This document shows, piece by piece, positions 12,311-13,284 of a stretch of 13,284 nt of DNA (position 1 is its first letter; each line of letters opens with the position of its first letter). The position numbers and the translations under genes are program-made. Below the pieces are notes generated by a model, which worked only from the letters and a program-made list of their open reading frames with translations, searched no databases and was not told the DNA's origin. The stretch lies in NCBI GenBank assembly GCA_000310025.1, contig FN649750.1, positions 2,072,296-2,085,579 of the forward strand. Direction: 5' to 3'. This DNA is from Ectocarpus siliculosus. Its lineage: Eukaryota > Sar > Phaeophyceae > Ectocarpales > Ectocarpaceae.

Positions 12311-12633
12311 ACGTGGAAGCAGGAGGGCGATGTACTCGTGTAAACGCATGCCGTAGTCGTTAGACTCGCATCCCTATACAATGCCGGGACGGATCGGTAT
12401 GCCGAGTTTTTGCCAGCGCAGGCTACGTTTGACAAGGGTGACCCACAACCTGGTCACCATCCTCGCGTTTGCTGTGCGAAGTAGATACGCCATGGGTTGA
12501 TTTGATTGGATGACGGTGGGAAGGAGGGGGGGGGGTGTACTCATGGTCGTGCATGCCATAGTCGTTTGACCATTGACCTCGCATCCCTACAAAGCCGGGA
12601 CGGAGCACGCCGGGTTCTCACCGGACCAGGCTC
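12311..12633 (+). repeat. Direct duplication in intron 4, two units about 203 bp apart
   Basis: TGTACTCGTG..CGCATGCCGTAGTCGTT at 12331 recurs as TGTACTCATG..TGCATGCCATAGTCGTT at 12536. Each is followed by CTCGCATCCCTA, GCCGGGACGGA and a CCAGGCT/GCAGGCT-like end. The first copy begins about 10 bases after the exon 4 donor. Confidence 0.75.
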
Positions 12634-12791
12634 TCACATCACCAAGCGCGAAGCGCCGTGAGGTATTTGGCGAGTCGCATGAAGGGTGAGCTGCATCCTG
12701 CTAAGGGTATTCGGCATCTTGTGCTTACTTCCTTGCGTACGGATGACAGCTACGTATGACTTAATTTATTTTCTGGTGCTTTCACTTCCAG

Positions 12792-12861
12792 AGACAGTTG
12801 GGGGGCTTGTTTTACAACGTCGTTGCCAAGCGACGAAAACCCAATCCCGATGGCAAACACC
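12792..12861 (+). CDS. Possible further exon of the bestrophin-like gene (very weak)
   Basis: A good acceptor (TTTCACTTCCAG, 12780-12791) is followed by an open phase-0 frame starting RQLGGLFYNVVAKRR. It runs into a 22-G run and unreadable sequence. The expected bestrophin continuation (a helix ending near an HHLR-like motif) is not seen. The 15-base vector match inside it makes the end of the frame suspect. Confidence 0.15.
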
Positions 12862-13284
12862 GGGGGGGGGGGGGGGGGGGGGGCCCCAAACCAGGAAGGC
12901 CCAAACCTTTAAACCGTTAACCTTGGTCCCCCCCAAGGCGGGGAGGAAAACCCCCGGGTTTCCCCCGAACCAGGCCCCCCCTTCCCCAAGGCCAAAACCC
13001 CCGGAAGGAACCCAAGGGGGGGGGGACGGGGGGGCCTTTTTTTTCCTCCCCGGTCCTGGGTTTGGGGGGGGGGCCGGGGGTTTTCTCCCCCGGAAATTGG
13101 GGGGAAACCAAACCCCCTTTTAACCCCGGGGGGGCCAAAAAAAAAAGGGGGCCTACCAAAAGGGTAAAAGGGACCAAGGGGGGGAACCTGGGAAAAAAGG
13201 TGTCCGGCGCCCCCCCCTTAAAAACCCAATTAAGGGGGGGGGCTTATCCCAAAAAAAGGGAAAGAAAAAGGGGGGGTGGGCCCC
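12862..13284. other. Low-quality homopolymer-rich sequence (probable artefact)
   Basis: It starts with 22 G in a row. After that almost every base belongs to a run of 2-10 identical bases, mostly G, C or A, unlike anything else in the window, microsatellites included. This is how the degraded end of a Sanger read or an unpolished contig end looks. Frames here should be ignored. Confidence 0.8.

Noticed and set aside
12686-13177. Gly/Pro-rich frames at the right edge
   Set aside because: They lie in corrupted homopolymer sequence and cannot be trusted.

Overview
This looks like nuclear DNA of a photosynthetic stramenopile, most likely a brown alga such as Ectocarpus (inference). The evidence is short GC-rich exons split by introns of about 0.5-1.7 kb, standard GT-AG splice sites, very heavy microsatellite content, small TA-flanked inverted-repeat transposons, and a first exon that reads like the bipartite plastid-targeting leader of secondary plastids. 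Both recognised genes lie on the + strand, and both are incomplete because of the window edges.

Layout: (1) 240-4074: last four coding exons of a major facilitator superfamily transporter of the SLC17/ANTR (organic anion / phosphate transporter) type. The joined 136 residues cover about the last four membrane segments and end at TAG 4072-4074; the N-terminal part lies upstream of the window. (2) 4075-8600: gene-poor stretch with dispersed repeats, a large GA/GACA microsatellite, an inverted-repeat transposon, a 3-unit ~200-bp repeat and two weak ORF candidates. (3) 8601-12301: first four exons of a bestrophin-family (UPF0187) anion channel with a probable plastid-targeting leader; the 3' end is missing. 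(4) about 12860-13284: sequence made almost only of homopolymer runs, best read as low-quality data. A 15-base match to the lacZ-alpha region of common cloning vectors lies just before it.

All six supported introns are phase 0. Five copies of one inverted-repeat (MITE-like) family were found: two in an intron of the transporter, one between the genes and two in the first intron of the bestrophin gene. An 83-bp minisatellite begins four bases after a donor site of the transporter, and diverged relatives of its unit lie elsewhere in the window.

No operon, phage, CRISPR, defence cluster or RNA gene was seen. The two genes are simply neighbours; both are membrane anion transport proteins, but nothing in the sequence shows that they work together. 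I did not find a new multi-gene system. The most informative observations are the channel's plastid leader, the transposon family, and the sequence-quality problem that truncates the channel gene.
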